64,000 nt of DNA from the NCBI GenBank assembly GCA_038848185.1, contig JAWCNV010000003.1:62001-126000 (forward strand). Reading direction: 5' to 3'. Under the pieces are notes generated by a model. It was not told the origin of the DNA and did not search any database. It was given only the letters and a program-made list of their open reading frames with translations. The position numbers and the translations under genes are program-made. Shown one piece after another: positions 52,361 to 61,952 of this stretch (the stretch's first letter is position 1; each line of letters opens with the position of its first letter). This stretch comes from JAAOZP01 sp038848185. Lineage in GTDB: Archaea > Thermoproteota > EX4484-205 > JAAOZP01.

Positions 52361-53509
52361 ATGAGGACCCAGCGGGTTCTTGCCATAGTTAGGAAGGAAG
52401 CAAAGAAGACTGTGCGCGAACCCGAGATACTATTCATTATATTCCTGTTTCCAGTGGTCTTCATGCTCATTTTCGGCACCTTCTTTGGCGGGTCCGGAGG
52501 CGAGCAACCCGTGTATGAGGTTGGGGTGGTCAACATGGATGAGGGGAATGCGTCGCAAATACTGCTCACTGTGCTGTCTAAAACCGGACTGCTCAGCCCC
52601 AAGCTTTACGGCGATAATAAGACTGCTCAGGATGAGCTTTCGCAGGGCAAGGTCAAAGCTGTGATCGTAATCCCGAGTGATTTCAGCCTAAGCCTAGCCT
52701 CCTATAATGCGGCACCCAAGAACCCGGGAAGATGGGTTAATACAACCATCACCCTTCACCTGGACAAGGGCTCACTCGTCGCAACCCAAGTGGTGCCGCC
52801 AGTATTGCAACAGGCCTTGGGAGCAGTCGCCGGTATAGATGAGCGGGTGCCCTTAAACCCTTTCCACATGAAGGTTGCCTCCTTGGTAGAGGCGGAGACA
52901 TTATCCACCTTCGAGTTCATGGCTCCGGGAATGTTCACCTTCGCGTCAATATACATCCTGATGATAGTTGCCCAAGCTTTCATCAAGGACCGTGAAAACG
53001 GCATGATGAAGAGAATAAGGACTACGCCGATAACCCCAACCGAGTTCATGATGGGTCAAGTCTTCTCATACATGCTGATAGCCTTCGTCCAAGCGGCACT
53101 AGTGTTCGCCGCAATCTACCTTCTGGGTTTCAGGCCTAGCGTGGGCGTCGCCACCTATTCGTTTGCGTTCGCAATCCTAATGGTTTTCTCCTTGTCCAAT
53201 GTTGGGTTCGGCCTGATAGCGGCAACCCTTGCAAAGTCATCTGGCGCAGCTACAGGCATCTCATTCATCTTCCTGCTCCCCCAACTTTTCCTCGGAACCT
53301 TTGTCGGCATGACTTTTTCCTCAACGGCCCAAATCGCCTGCAGGTTCGTACCCAGCTACTATGTCACCGACGCCCTAGCCTCGCTCTTTCTAAGGGGCGC
53401 GAGCATTCTAAGTCCAGCAATACTGTTGGACCTGGCAGTCGTATTCGTGTTCTCTCTGGCAGTCTTAATCGTGGGCATATTCCTCTACGCGAAATACTTT
53501 AGGATCTAG
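52361..53509 (+). CDS. ABC-2 exporter permease
   Basis: 382 residues: one N-terminal helix (25-45), a large outside domain (about 46-185, with KAVIVIPSDFSLSL), then five C-terminal helices ending NP-like region VPSYYVTDAL. YhgE/Pip/ABC-2 type. It partners the ATPase encoded just upstream. Substrate unknown. Confidence 0.9.
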   Translation: MRTQRVLAIVRKEAKKTVREPEILFIIFLFPVVFMLIFGTFFGGSGGEQPVYEVGVVNMDEGNASQILLTVLSKTGLLSPKLYGDNKTAQDELSQGKVKAVIVIPSDFSLSLASYNAAPKNPGRWVNTTITLHLDKGSLVATQVVPPVLQQALGAVAGIDERVPLNPFHMKVASLVEAETLSTFEFMAPGMFTFASIYILMIVAQAFIKDRENGMMKRIRTTPITPTEFMMGQVFSYMLIAFVQAALVFAAIYLLGFRPSVGVATYSFAFAILMVFSLSNVGFGLIAATLAKSSGAATGISFIFLLPQLFLGTFVGMTFSSTAQIACRFVPSYYVTDALASLFLRGASILSPAILLDLAVVFVFSLAVLIVGIFLYAKYFRI

Positions 53510-53539
53510 GAGAGTATAGTAATTGGCTGGGAAAGGCTT

Positions 53540-53914
53540 GTGAAGATGGAGAAAGACGATTTGTTGAAGCCTGAGGCGCTAATGGAGGAGGCGAAAGCAT
53601 CTAAGCATGGAGAAGCCTATAAAACCTTAGACAGCGGCCTAAGCTACAGAATAGGAATTGGTGCGAGACTCAAGTCCTCAGAGAACTACTCTTTCTTCGT
53701 CGAGATCCTCGTCTACCTATGCCCTGCTTCCGGAAACCTAGATCTGGAAACTCTGGGGAAATGTCTAGCTTGCTTGAAAGAGTTGGAGAAACGGGGCTAC
53801 TCTCTAACCTGTCAAGATGGGGAGTGCATCTCCTGTGAAACAACAGTGTCTTCCGAGAGATTGGCTGAGGAATATGCTACTGCCAAGTCGTTAATCGAAG
53901 AAAACTTCTGCTAA
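53540..53914 (+). CDS. Small protein of unknown function after exporter
   Basis: 124 residues from GTG 53540 (or ATG 53546), with a helical N-terminus, a strand SYRIGIGARLK and a cysteine-rich end: CLACLK, CQDGECISC and a final Cys. The Cys pattern could bind metal or form disulfides. It is 30 bp after the permease gene and possibly the last gene of that operon. Not recognised. Confidence 0.6.
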   Translation: MKMEKDDLLKPEALMEEAKASKHGEAYKTLDSGLSYRIGIGARLKSSENYSFFVEILVYLCPASGNLDLETLGKCLACLKELEKRGYSLTCQDGECISCETTVSSERLAEEYATAKSLIEENFC

Positions 53915-53949
53915 TACCCGATGAGGATGGATGAGTAAGAATAGCTTGA

Positions 53950-55122
53950 CTATGTTACGACCTCTTCAAGCCTATTGTTCACAGCAGCATGTTTTATTTC
54001 AAGCATCGGCAGGTCCATGGGTGTTTCTATCCTCTCCAACCCGTACCTCTTTAGAAGGCTGAGGTATTTCAATGTGAGACGACGCATCTCTGGAGAAGTC
54101 GGCCCCACGCAGGGGCATCCAGGTATCCTTGGACTTACGTCAAAAACATAAAACTCCAGCCTTTTCTGCTCAGGATCATTAGTATCGTAGGCCATTGCCC
54201 CCTGTAGTGCAAAAAGCCCTATTATGCTAGGTGGGTATTCTTCTTCACACACTCTCCTGAATTTCTCCGCAGCCTTATACACAAGGGGTTTAAGAGATTC
54301 CCTCATCGTCAGACCATAGTGGCCGACTTCCTCGTTTTTAACAGGGATGTTTAACGAAATTTGGTCCTTCGCAGGAAGGCTGAGTAAGCCATGCAGGTTT
54401 GTTTGTTTCCTATCGTCGAATCCGAGAAGGTCGAAATCTCCGAAAGCATCTTTCAAGGCCCATCCTTGGAAATTGGCATTGAACTTCTGACCCAGCACAT
54501 ACTCCTCTATCCTTGCTTTCTTTAAGCCTTCTTCACTTATCACGTCTTTCTTCAAAAGCTCTTCAGCCCTCCTATAGTACTCCTCCGGAGAAGAGGCGTA
54601 GAAGAACGCTCTTTCAAGAGGCTTCTTTCTCTGCTGCACCTTAACTATTGCGAGCCTATCTATGTCTTCAGGCTTGTCGAATTTTCTAGGAGTCTTTATG
54701 CCCGCTTTCTCTAGGAGCCAGTACTGGTTTCTCTCCTCGCTGCGTTCCTCGGCTCTTAGAATCATCCTGTTGCCGTAGATCGGGATCCTAAGGTTATTCT
54801 CAATATTGTTGTAACCCACGTATACTGAGAAGGACCTGTTAGGTATGAAAATAGTGTTCAGCCTTCTCAGTTCCTCTTGAACATCCTCCCTCACCATGTC
54901 TGAGAATTTTTCGAGAAGTATAACATGGTCAAAAAGATGTTTGTTGTACTTCGCGTAGAGCTCCTCCCTGCCTTTCTGGCAGACAACAAGGGTCTTAAAG
55001 TCTAACGATTTAGCAGACACACCCACCTCCTCAGCCGAGTGCGAACCTAGCACGCCAATAGTGATATTCCTGGTATCATATCTCGAGGCAATCTTCTGAA
55101 CCTCTTCTCTTTTAATCACCAT
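53950..55122 (-). CDS. purP: PurP-family ATP-grasp ligase, paralogue 1
   Basis: Archaeal FAICAR synthetase family, which formylates AICAR with formate and ATP. 390 residues: N-terminal ITIGVLGSHSAEEVGVSAKSLDF, IPNRSFSVYVGY, PIYGNRMILRAEER, and the ATP-grasp core with KVQQRKKPLERAFFY and FYVFDVSPRIPGCP. It is longer than the second copy at 55823-56824 and differs in the substrate loop, so one of the two may serve another step. ATG 55122. Confidence 0.88.
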   Translation of the reverse strand: MVIKREEVQKIASRYDTRNITIGVLGSHSAEEVGVSAKSLDFKTLVVCQKGREELYAKYNKHLFDHVILLEKFSDMVREDVQEELRRLNTIFIPNRSFSVYVGYNNIENNLRIPIYGNRMILRAEERSEERNQYWLLEKAGIKTPRKFDKPEDIDRLAIVKVQQRKKPLERAFFYASSPEEYYRRAEELLKKDVISEEGLKKARIEEYVLGQKFNANFQGWALKDAFGDFDLLGFDDRKQTNLHGLLSLPAKDQISLNIPVKNEEVGHYGLTMRESLKPLVYKAAEKFRRVCEEEYPPSIIGLFALQGAMAYDTNDPEQKRLEFYVFDVSPRIPGCPCVGPTSPEMRRLTLKYLSLLKRYGLERIETPMDLPMLEIKHAAVNNRLEEVVT

Positions 55123-55229
55123 TCTACGACACCACTATAATTACTGGTCATGACTCGCCTTAATATTTCTTATTTTTCTCCGCCAGTATTCATCTTTGAA
55201 GCTCATTATTGTCCGAAAATGTGTTAGAG

Positions 55230-55769
55230 CTAGAGTTCAAGGTACATCCTGATCACGTCGTCGTACCCTTCTTTTATACGTGCCATTTTTGGCACAGCTC
55301 CCGCCTCCTTAAATCCAACCTTATTATAGACGTGGCGAGCTTTAGTATTCGTAGATAACACGTCCAATACTAATAGCTTTAAACCAGTTCTCATCGACTC
55401 TTCTATAAGAGTTTCCAACATCTTGGTTCCTATTCCCCGATTCCTATACTCTCTGGCAACAGCAATCCCGAGGAGCCCAACATGGTTTTGATATCCTCTT
55501 AGTCTGTTTATCTCCGAGTTTCCAATAACCTTACTTTTTATCTCCGCCACAATCATTATGGTTTGGCCTTTTTCTATATCTGCTAAACGGCCAGCTAGCC
55601 ACTCTACCTCCTCTTCTCTAGTAACTTTCTTATCTCTGGCGATAGGGGCGCCTTCTTCTACAAGCGAGTTAATAAATTCTGTTAAGCTGTCAAGATCCTC
55701 CCATCTTGGGCTTCTTAAAACTACTTTTGAACCATCCTCCAAAACGAATTCACCATATGCTCTTGCCAA
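55230..55769 (-). CDS. GNAT N-acetyltransferase
   Basis: 179 residues, RimI/RimJ-like: VLRSPRWEDLDSLTEFI at the N-terminus, acetyl-CoA loop VAREYRNRGIGTKMLETLI, LDVLSTNTKARHVYNKVGF and a C-terminal strand. It lies between two purP genes on the same strand. Start TTG 55769. The acceptor is unknown. Confidence 0.88.
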   Translation of the reverse strand: MARAYGEFVLEDGSKVVLRSPRWEDLDSLTEFINSLVEEGAPIARDKKVTREEEVEWLAGRLADIEKGQTIMIVAEIKSKVIGNSEINRLRGYQNHVGLLGIAVAREYRNRGIGTKMLETLIEESMRTGLKLLVLDVLSTNTKARHVYNKVGFKEAGAVPKMARIKEGYDDVIRMYLEL

Positions 55770-55822
55770 ACTGCTTCTCCTACTTTAGAGATGAACGTCT
55801 ATTTAATTTTTTAAACTTTCCA

Positions 55823-56824
55823 TTATCCTAATATTTCTTTCAGCCTATCCTGCTCGATGGCCTCCCTTATTTCAACAGCGATTCTTCTTCCTGTGCTCAT
55901 CGGTTTGCCATGCTTCAGATATGTGTATGGGGAGCCGTTCATGAAGACGTTTGTACCAGCAACTATTCTGGCCGATATCTCGAAAACGTAGAACCTAAGG
56001 TCTGGTGTTACAATGGTTTCAAGACAGAAGGGCCCGTATATTCCTGGTTTACAAATCTCTCTAGAGGCTTCAACAACCCTCTGCCCTATGTTGAAAACCT
56101 CAGGCAGGAGTGATTCTCTTAGTACTAGCGGGAGGTTGCCGACAATCGTGTAGGTTACGTTCAAACCCTCTTGAAACCCCGCAGGAATTCTAGTTATCCC
56201 GTCTACATTCGACTCGTAGCGTCTGTCGAAGCCCATCAGCTCAAGCTCTCCACGTACTACAGAGTAAAAGTAATGTATGTAGACAGGAGTACCAACCACG
56301 TATTCCTGAATGAAATATTCTTTGGCACTACCTATCTTATCGTAGAAATCATCTTTGTTTCTCGCAAGAAAATATCCTTGTCCTCCCTTGGCACCATGGA
56401 ACTTAACTATGCATAAACTATCTATCTCCTCCGGGGTTTCGTATATCCTAGGGATGTTGACTCCCGCCTTTCTAAGCCACTCCCTCTGCCTATCCCTGTT
56501 GCTCTCCCATGAGAGTATCTTCCTGTTACCGTAATAAGGCATCTTCAGCCGCTCAACGGCATCTGTACCCACGTAAGCTATGAGGGATGCGTGCGGCACA
56601 AGTATAGCGTTCTCCCTAGCAAGATCATCCTCGATTTTTTGAAATTCGCTGTATGAAGATAGCTCTATGATTTTGTCAGCGATGCTGAAATGATGGTATA
56701 TGAAACTATGCTCTTTCAAGCATACGGCTATTGTCCTGAAGCCCTCGTCTCTTCCTCCCATAAGTATTTGAAGCGCAGAGTGGCTTCCTATAGTTGCAAT
56801 AGCGTGTTCTTTTCCCCCTGTCAA
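55823..56824 (-). CDS. purP: PurP-family ATP-grasp ligase, paralogue 2
   Basis: 333 residues: ATIGSHSALQILMGGRDEGF, PHASLIAYVGTDAVERL, PYYGNRKILSWESNRDRQREWL, KFHGAKGGQGYFLARN (ATP-binding loop, glycine-rich as in authentic PurP) and FYVFEISARIVAGTN. The glycine-rich loop makes this the better candidate for the true FAICAR synthetase. ATG 56824. Confidence 0.9.
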   Translation of the reverse strand: MTGGKEHAIATIGSHSALQILMGGRDEGFRTIAVCLKEHSFIYHHFSIADKIIELSSYSEFQKIEDDLARENAILVPHASLIAYVGTDAVERLKMPYYGNRKILSWESNRDRQREWLRKAGVNIPRIYETPEEIDSLCIVKFHGAKGGQGYFLARNKDDFYDKIGSAKEYFIQEYVVGTPVYIHYFYSVVRGELELMGFDRRYESNVDGITRIPAGFQEGLNVTYTIVGNLPLVLRESLLPEVFNIGQRVVEASREICKPGIYGPFCLETIVTPDLRFYVFEISARIVAGTNVFMNGSPYTYLKHGKPMSTGRRIAVEIREAIEQDRLKEILG

Positions 56825-56969
56825 TAAGGATGCCCAAGCCCTTCTCTCATTACTGTTTTTAAACCTTTACTCAAAATATTCTTTAAAAAAGGAATTTGTA
56901 GGAACATACCGTGATTAAAGTAGAATTGACTCTGAGTCATGTATCTATTAGAAACCTAGACCTGCTTTA

Positions 56970-57620
56970 TTAAACTATGTTTCTAAGCCTAATTCTATCA
57001 AGCACCTGCTCCAAGCTACTGACCTCGTGGCTTCGCCTCGGAGAATCGTAGCGTCTTATGAGAAGGCTTCTCATACCTATGACTCTTGGAACCATGTAGT
57101 CGTACATCAGGTTGTCACCCACATGGAGAACCTCTACTGGTGAAACACCCATGTCCCAGCAGACCCGGGTGTAGAACTCTGCTGTTTTATGCGGCAGGGA
57201 ATAGGTTGAAACCGAGGAGAATATTTTTGAAAAGTATTTTTTAAGATCGCCTAGCACCATCTCCAGGAACACTCTTGAAAGATTTGATGAAACTATAAGA
57301 CTGTGGTTGGAGGAGAGTCTAACGATTGCTGGCTCAACATCTGGGAAAACAGTTACTTCAGGCTTTAACTCTTTAAGGAGCTCCTCATAGCTTTTCCCAA
57401 TATCCAGTTTCTCAATCCAGTATTCCGGCAGGTACCATCTTAAGTCTTCATCGCTTACCATGCGGTATCGCTGCTTAACATATGATGATGCTTCCTCGAG
57501 AGAAATTTTGTTTCTACTGGCATATGCCGCCGGTATAAGTGAATCCCAGAAGTGTTTCACAGACCTGCCATCCACAAGGGTCCCGGTAACATCTAGGGAA
57601 ACCACTTTTACTATGTGCAT
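56970..57620 (-). CDS. HAD-superfamily hydrolase
   Basis: 216 residues. Motif I is SLDVTGTLVDG, with the nucleophile Asp but Thr where phosphatases have the second Asp (DxD). Motif II is IVSSNLS, and motif III/IV is EVLHVGDNLMYDYMVPRVIGM. A cap domain lies between 15 and 90. The DxT variant may lower phosphatase turnover, so the substrate is uncertain. ATG 57620. Confidence 0.88.
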   Translation of the reverse strand: MHIVKVVSLDVTGTLVDGRSVKHFWDSLIPAAYASRNKISLEEASSYVKQRYRMVSDEDLRWYLPEYWIEKLDIGKSYEELLKELKPEVTVFPDVEPAIVRLSSNHSLIVSSNLSRVFLEMVLGDLKKYFSKIFSSVSTYSLPHKTAEFYTRVCWDMGVSPVEVLHVGDNLMYDYMVPRVIGMRSLLIRRYDSPRRSHEVSSLEQVLDRIRLRNIV

Positions 57621-57719
57621 CAGGCTTCTAAACCCTTTTATTAGCTATATTTTTAAGTTTTTAATTTAAGACTGAGGAAAAACTAAAAAGACAGAGCTAC
57701 CAACGATAAATCCGTTTAA

Positions 57720-58361
57720 ATGGACAGAAGCTTGATAGTGATGCTGTTGGCTACCTCTTTATTAGCCACGCTTTCAATAAACGGTATTGGGGTAAGCATT
57801 GTCTCAGCGCAGGCTGAGAACGAAACATCCTCACGCGGAGTATTAGGAGATATTTTGAATGCGGTGAAGCTTCAGGGTCTTGTTGAAAACATGTACAGGT
57901 TCAGAAGCAGTGTTAAAGACAGAGGGGGGTTAGACTCTGAGTTTCTAAACTGGCTTACACCAATTTACTCCGGCTTTTCGAAAAGTTTATTGAGCTTCCC
58001 CATATGGCCTATCATCAGGTTCACGGTTTTACCCGCAGCCATGGTGCTGTCAACATGTCTTCCGCTTTATCCTCAGACAGGTATCCTCGGGGTTGTTTTA
58101 ACAGCAGGGTTTTTAACAGGCCTAGTCTACATGTTTCCCATCCTCCTGATAATCGAGGTTTTCTCTAAGACAGGTTTGGTTGCTACGCATGGCAAGACGA
58201 TGCTGAAGATACTTCTGATTCTCATAGTTGCTTCAGATTTTTGCCTACTCCTTGCCCATGCAGCCAGTAGTGCTCCAGTGTTATTTTTATCCTACATTAT
58301 GTTTCTCGCCACCATGTGGCTCATATGGTTTCTGCCAATACTACTGTATTATCGGAGCTGA
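57720..58361 (+). CDS. Exported membrane protein of unknown function
   Basis: 213 residues. A signal peptide (LLATSLLATLSINGIGVSIV, then AQA cleavage near residue 36) is followed by a polar stretch and about four membrane helices (roughly 98-118, 122-148, 158-180, 185-210). No family recognised. It ends 40 bp before the apgM gene. Confidence 0.65.
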   Translation: MDRSLIVMLLATSLLATLSINGIGVSIVSAQAENETSSRGVLGDILNAVKLQGLVENMYRFRSSVKDRGGLDSEFLNWLTPIYSGFSKSLLSFPIWPIIRFTVLPAAMVLSTCLPLYPQTGILGVVLTAGFLTGLVYMFPILLIIEVFSKTGLVATHGKTMLKILLILIVASDFCLLLAHAASSAPVLFLSYIMFLATMWLIWFLPILLYYRS

Positions 58362-58366
58362 GTAAA

Positions 58367-58374
58367 GTTTAAAC
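58367..58374 (+). promoter_or_regulatory. TATA box of apgM
   Basis: GTTTAAAC lies 27-34 bp before ATG 58401, right after the previous stop codon. It suggests an independent leaderless transcript. Confidence 0.5.
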
Positions 58375-58400
58375 ATTAGCCACATGAGAAACTGCAGAAA

Positions 58401-59726
58401 ATGAACCCTGAGAAAATACTGTTCACTGTGCTTGACGGGCTTGGAGACCATGCTTACAAGGAGCTTGAAGGGCTTTCTCCTCTCGAGAAAGCTAATACTG
58501 GTGATTTGAAGAGGCTTAAGGAAAACGGTTCCCAAGGCTTAATGGACATTATTTCACCAGGTGTGCCTCCGAGCAGCGATGTTTCGCACCTCGTAATGTT
58601 CGGGTATGATATTGATAAAGAGTATTTCGGCAGAGGGCCTATCGAAGCCCTTGGCGAAGGCGTTGAACTGGAGGAGGGGGAAATAGCTTTCAGAGGAAAC
58701 CTTGCGACAGTCAGGGTTGAGAACAATTACCCGATTGTGGTGGACAGGAGGGCTGGGAGGATAAGCAGTGAGCAGACCCGGGAGCTAACCGAGTATCTCA
58801 ACGAGGAGCTTGGAAGCTTCCAAGGGTTCAGCGTAAGGTTTAAGCCTCTTTCAGAACACAGGTTTGTGATGGTGGTTTCAGGAGAAAGATTATCCCATGA
58901 GATTACTGACAATGATCCGCATGCTGAGGGTAAGCCGGTTTTGCTCTGCCAGCCTGTTGAGGAAGCTAAAGATAGGGAGGGGGCTATGAGGCTCGCCGAC
59001 ATAGTTAACAACATAACCATAGAGGCGATTAGAAGGCTTGGCAAGCATGAGTTGAACAGGAGCAGGGTTGAGAAAGGGCTTCCCGAGGCTAACGCGATAC
59101 TGGTTAGGAGCCCAGGGGTTAAAAAGAGGATGGTGAGCTTCCGGGAGAAATGGGATCTTAATGCTGCCTGCGTTGCCGCAGGATTATTGTACAAGGGGAT
59201 AGGCAGAGCCACAGGAATGGATATCTACAGGGTTGAAGGAGCAAACGGTCTTCTCAACACCAACATCACCGGGAAGCTTAGTAGAGCATTGGAATTATTG
59301 GAGAAATATGATTTTGTATACCTGCACTTCAAGGGCACGGATGTTGCAAGCCACAGTAAGGACCCTGTGGCGAAATACAGCTTCATCCAAAGGTTCGCTG
59401 AGAACCTTAGGCTTGTGGATGATGCGGTGCTGGAGAAGACAACTGTGGTTATAACTGGCGACCACACTACGCCCTGCGACAGGGGGATGCATTCAGGCGA
59501 GCCTGTTCCAATACTGATATCCTCTAAAGGGCTTAGGAAGGATGACACTAGGGTTTTCTCTGAAAGAGAAGCTGTGCGCGGCGGACTAGGAAGGTTGAGG
59601 GGATGCGACCTGATGCAGATACTGCTTGACTCAATAGAGAGGACTGTTGAATATGGAACTAGGCCTTCCCCAAGAAGGATTAACTACATGCCTGCGCAGT
59701 TAACCTATTTGAGGCTCACCCAGTGA
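58401..59726 (+). CDS. apgM: Archaeal cofactor-independent phosphoglycerate mutase
   Basis: Interconverts 3- and 2-phosphoglycerate in glycolysis and gluconeogenesis. 441 residues of the alkaline-phosphatase superfamily: metal ligands LDGLGD (Asp13), catalytic Ser in GVPPSSDVSHL, FGYD, HFKGTDVASH, and the C-terminal metal triad GDHTTPCDRGMHSGEPVP. The length and motif order are those of archaeal ApgM, not bacterial iPGM. Its end overlaps the EndoQ gene (convergent) by 11 bp. Confidence 0.95.
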   Translation: MNPEKILFTVLDGLGDHAYKELEGLSPLEKANTGDLKRLKENGSQGLMDIISPGVPPSSDVSHLVMFGYDIDKEYFGRGPIEALGEGVELEEGEIAFRGNLATVRVENNYPIVVDRRAGRISSEQTRELTEYLNEELGSFQGFSVRFKPLSEHRFVMVVSGERLSHEITDNDPHAEGKPVLLCQPVEEAKDREGAMRLADIVNNITIEAIRRLGKHELNRSRVEKGLPEANAILVRSPGVKKRMVSFREKWDLNAACVAAGLLYKGIGRATGMDIYRVEGANGLLNTNITGKLSRALELLEKYDFVYLHFKGTDVASHSKDPVAKYSFIQRFAENLRLVDDAVLEKTTVVITGDHTTPCDRGMHSGEPVPILISSKGLRKDDTRVFSEREAVRGGLGRLRGCDLMQILLDSIERTVEYGTRPSPRRINYMPAQLTYLRLTQ

Positions 59727-61083
59727 GAAAACCTGTTAAACTATTCTGGTCACGGAAGCCCTCGATCTCACCGTAGACACCGTCGTAGCCGGGCCTTATC
59801 TTAACCCTGTCCCTCCTAATCATCTCCACCATGTAAGCAAGCTTCTTATCGTGCTTCGCAATCTCCTCAACAGGCGTTTCAACCAGCAGACGGTACTCGC
59901 TTCCAAACTTCTTTATCAGGCTGTAGTAAATGCTCCAAGCCTTCTTAGAATTCGGGCTTGTAGAGTAAACGTAGCCTATTATCTCTGACAAAGGTATGAG
60001 ATGAATATAGTCTGAAGCATCCCTCGGCCTGATTCCCCGGGCACGGTCGGCAAGCTCCTCTATATGCGTCTCCACACCAGGCGTAAGCCTCCTGCCGCAT
60101 ACTGGACAAACTCCCTTAAGCTCGAAATACTTCTCAGGACGTAGGGAGACTGAGCATCCCCTGTGCCCAGGGTAATGGTATTTACCGTATTCAGGATAAG
60201 TCTCGACAGTAAGAATAATTCTCGACTTTCCACGTTTACGTAACGCGTTGAGAATGCTCCCATAGTTTAACTCCTCTAAGAGTATAAGGTTAGCTTCCCT
60301 GCCAAGCCTCCAAGGGTAGTAGGAGTGTGAGTCACTGTTTGAAACGAGAGTATAGCGATCGTTGCCTGAAACCCTCCAGTTCATCAAGGGGTCCGACGAT
60401 AAGCCGGTTTCTAAAGCATGTATCTCGCTCGACTTATCCCTGTAACACTCTTTAACACCAGTGTATCCGTGGAGGCCGAAGATGCTGAAGTGAGGAGTCC
60501 ACACGTGAGCAGGAAAAACCTCGATGTCCTCTGAAACACTCTTCAAGATTTCCACGAGCTCAGGTGAGCTGCATTTCAACAAGGGTCTGCCGTCAACGCT
60601 TAGGTCACCAATATGTTTCAAAGCGTCGCATACCTGTTTAACAGTATCGAAATCGGGGAAGAGCATCACGTGATGTATTCTTTTAACAGCACCCTCATCC
60701 TGGTAAACCGTGTTGACCTCGCCCTGAATAAGGAAGAGCGTTGGCTGCTCCCGATTCTTCTCGCTCCTAAGCCTGTAGAGCCCAGCGTATTCTTCAGCAA
60801 GCTTCCTCTTTAAATCCTTCAGCCACTTGGGGTGTGTGCAGTCCCCAGTACCAACAATGTTCAAACCCTTAAGCTTAGCGCAGAAAGCAATGTTCTCGAG
60901 AGTCATGTCAGCACTGGTGGCCCTGCTATACTTGGAGTGGATGTGCATGTCAACGTAGTAGGATGGCTTATCCCTGAAATCCTTGAGAAGCTGGTCAACC
61001 CTTGTCGAAGCTAAAAGAAGTTCTGAAGCCTTAACGGAAGGATTATCCATTCCCGAATGCGAAAGCAATAACGTAGATCTCAC
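59716..61083 (-). CDS. Endonuclease Q
   Basis: Archaeal DNA repair nuclease that nicks 5' of uracil, hypoxanthine and abasic sites. It has an N-terminal PHP domain with metal ligands DMHIHSKYSRA (His46/His48 region), TGDCTHPKW, QGEVNTVYQD, and NSDSHSYYPW. The zinc knuckle CPVCGRRL and a C-terminal PxxE-rich domain are as in TIGR00375/EndoQ. 455 residues; the first 25 are poorly conserved, so the start may be later than ATG 61083. Confidence 0.9.
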   Translation of the reverse strand: MRSTLLLSHSGMDNPSVKASELLLASTRVDQLLKDFRDKPSYYVDMHIHSKYSRATSADMTLENIAFCAKLKGLNIVGTGDCTHPKWLKDLKRKLAEEYAGLYRLRSEKNREQPTLFLIQGEVNTVYQDEGAVKRIHHVMLFPDFDTVKQVCDALKHIGDLSVDGRPLLKCSSPELVEILKSVSEDIEVFPAHVWTPHFSIFGLHGYTGVKECYRDKSSEIHALETGLSSDPLMNWRVSGNDRYTLVSNSDSHSYYPWRLGREANLILLEELNYGSILNALRKRGKSRIILTVETYPEYGKYHYPGHRGCSVSLRPEKYFELKGVCPVCGRRLTPGVETHIEELADRARGIRPRDASDYIHLIPLSEIIGYVYSTSPNSKKAWSIYYSLIKKFGSEYRLLVETPVEEIAKHDKKLAYMVEMIRRDRVKIRPGYDGVYGEIEGFRDQNSLTGFLTG

Positions 61084-61234
61084 TGCCGATTTAATAAGGT
61101 TTATCAGAATCCTAGGCTAAACGTCCCTGCATGAGCATTCTCACTTATTTAGATGAGGATTTAAAAACAAAGGTTTAGACAAGAGTAATACTCGTCAACC
61201 TAATAATAGAGAGTGGAAAAAATAAAAGAGGGGT

Positions 61235-61932
61235 TTACGAGGGGTTCATGCTTTCTATGATTTTGAGGAGGTCTTGGGTTGTTAACGGTTGTCCAACGCC
61301 CACTATGTAATACAGGTTGTCTTTCCAGAACCATGCTAGCGGTGAGGGTGATGGCCCGAATATCTTCGCTCTATCTGGTCCTGGCGAAGCCTTCTCACAG
61401 AGGACGATCCATAGGTCTCCCACCTGCACTAGCTATGATCAGACCCCTGTTCCCTCCATGATTCCTCGAGCGTCCTAAGGGTCTCTAGGCTTGGCGGATT
61501 ATTGTCGACGCTCACCTCTATGCTTACGTTGGCATACCTGAAGTCTTTTATCGCTCTATCGCTAAAGCAGATTATCACTACTGGTGGTCCCGTGTATACT
61601 TCCGCATACCTCATACCCTCGGGAAGCCATTCAGGTAGCATCGGAGCCTTACCAAGAGTTTTCACAGCCTCCTCCACACCCCTGCCCAAGGAGTACCTGT
61701 TAAACGGAGGGTAAGGTGGGATGGGTGCTAGAATATCCGTCAAGTGAACTGGCTGAACGACCTCCCCCTCCTCTCCACCACCATACTTGAAATCGCCTAC
61801 ATCAATATTGACGGAGTTAGCGGGCTTAAACGCGATGAGAATCACCACGACTACTGAGATAAACAGTATCAAAAACATTGAAAGCCTCCTACTCATAGTC
61901 AGCTTCATCCAATACATTTTTAGTTTATACAC
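61235..61932 (-). pseudogene. Exported lipoprotein-like gene split by frameshift
   Basis: The 5' part (61932-61429) encodes one N-terminal membrane anchor (SMFLILFISVVVVILIAF), a linker and a domain with PMLPEWLPEGMRYAEVYTG, ending prematurely as SWREQGSDHS. The 3' part (61429-61235, TAGTG junction) continues in another frame: VQVGDLWIVLCEKA and YYIVGVGQPLTTQDLLKIIESM, a normal domain ending. Together they make one domain similar to DUF4367/sigma-regulator-type outside domains. This is either a pseudogene, a sequencing error, or two coupled genes. It lies downstream of the ABC-2 exporter genes. Confidence 0.65.
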
Positions 61933-61952
61933 ACCAATTGATAAAGATTTTC

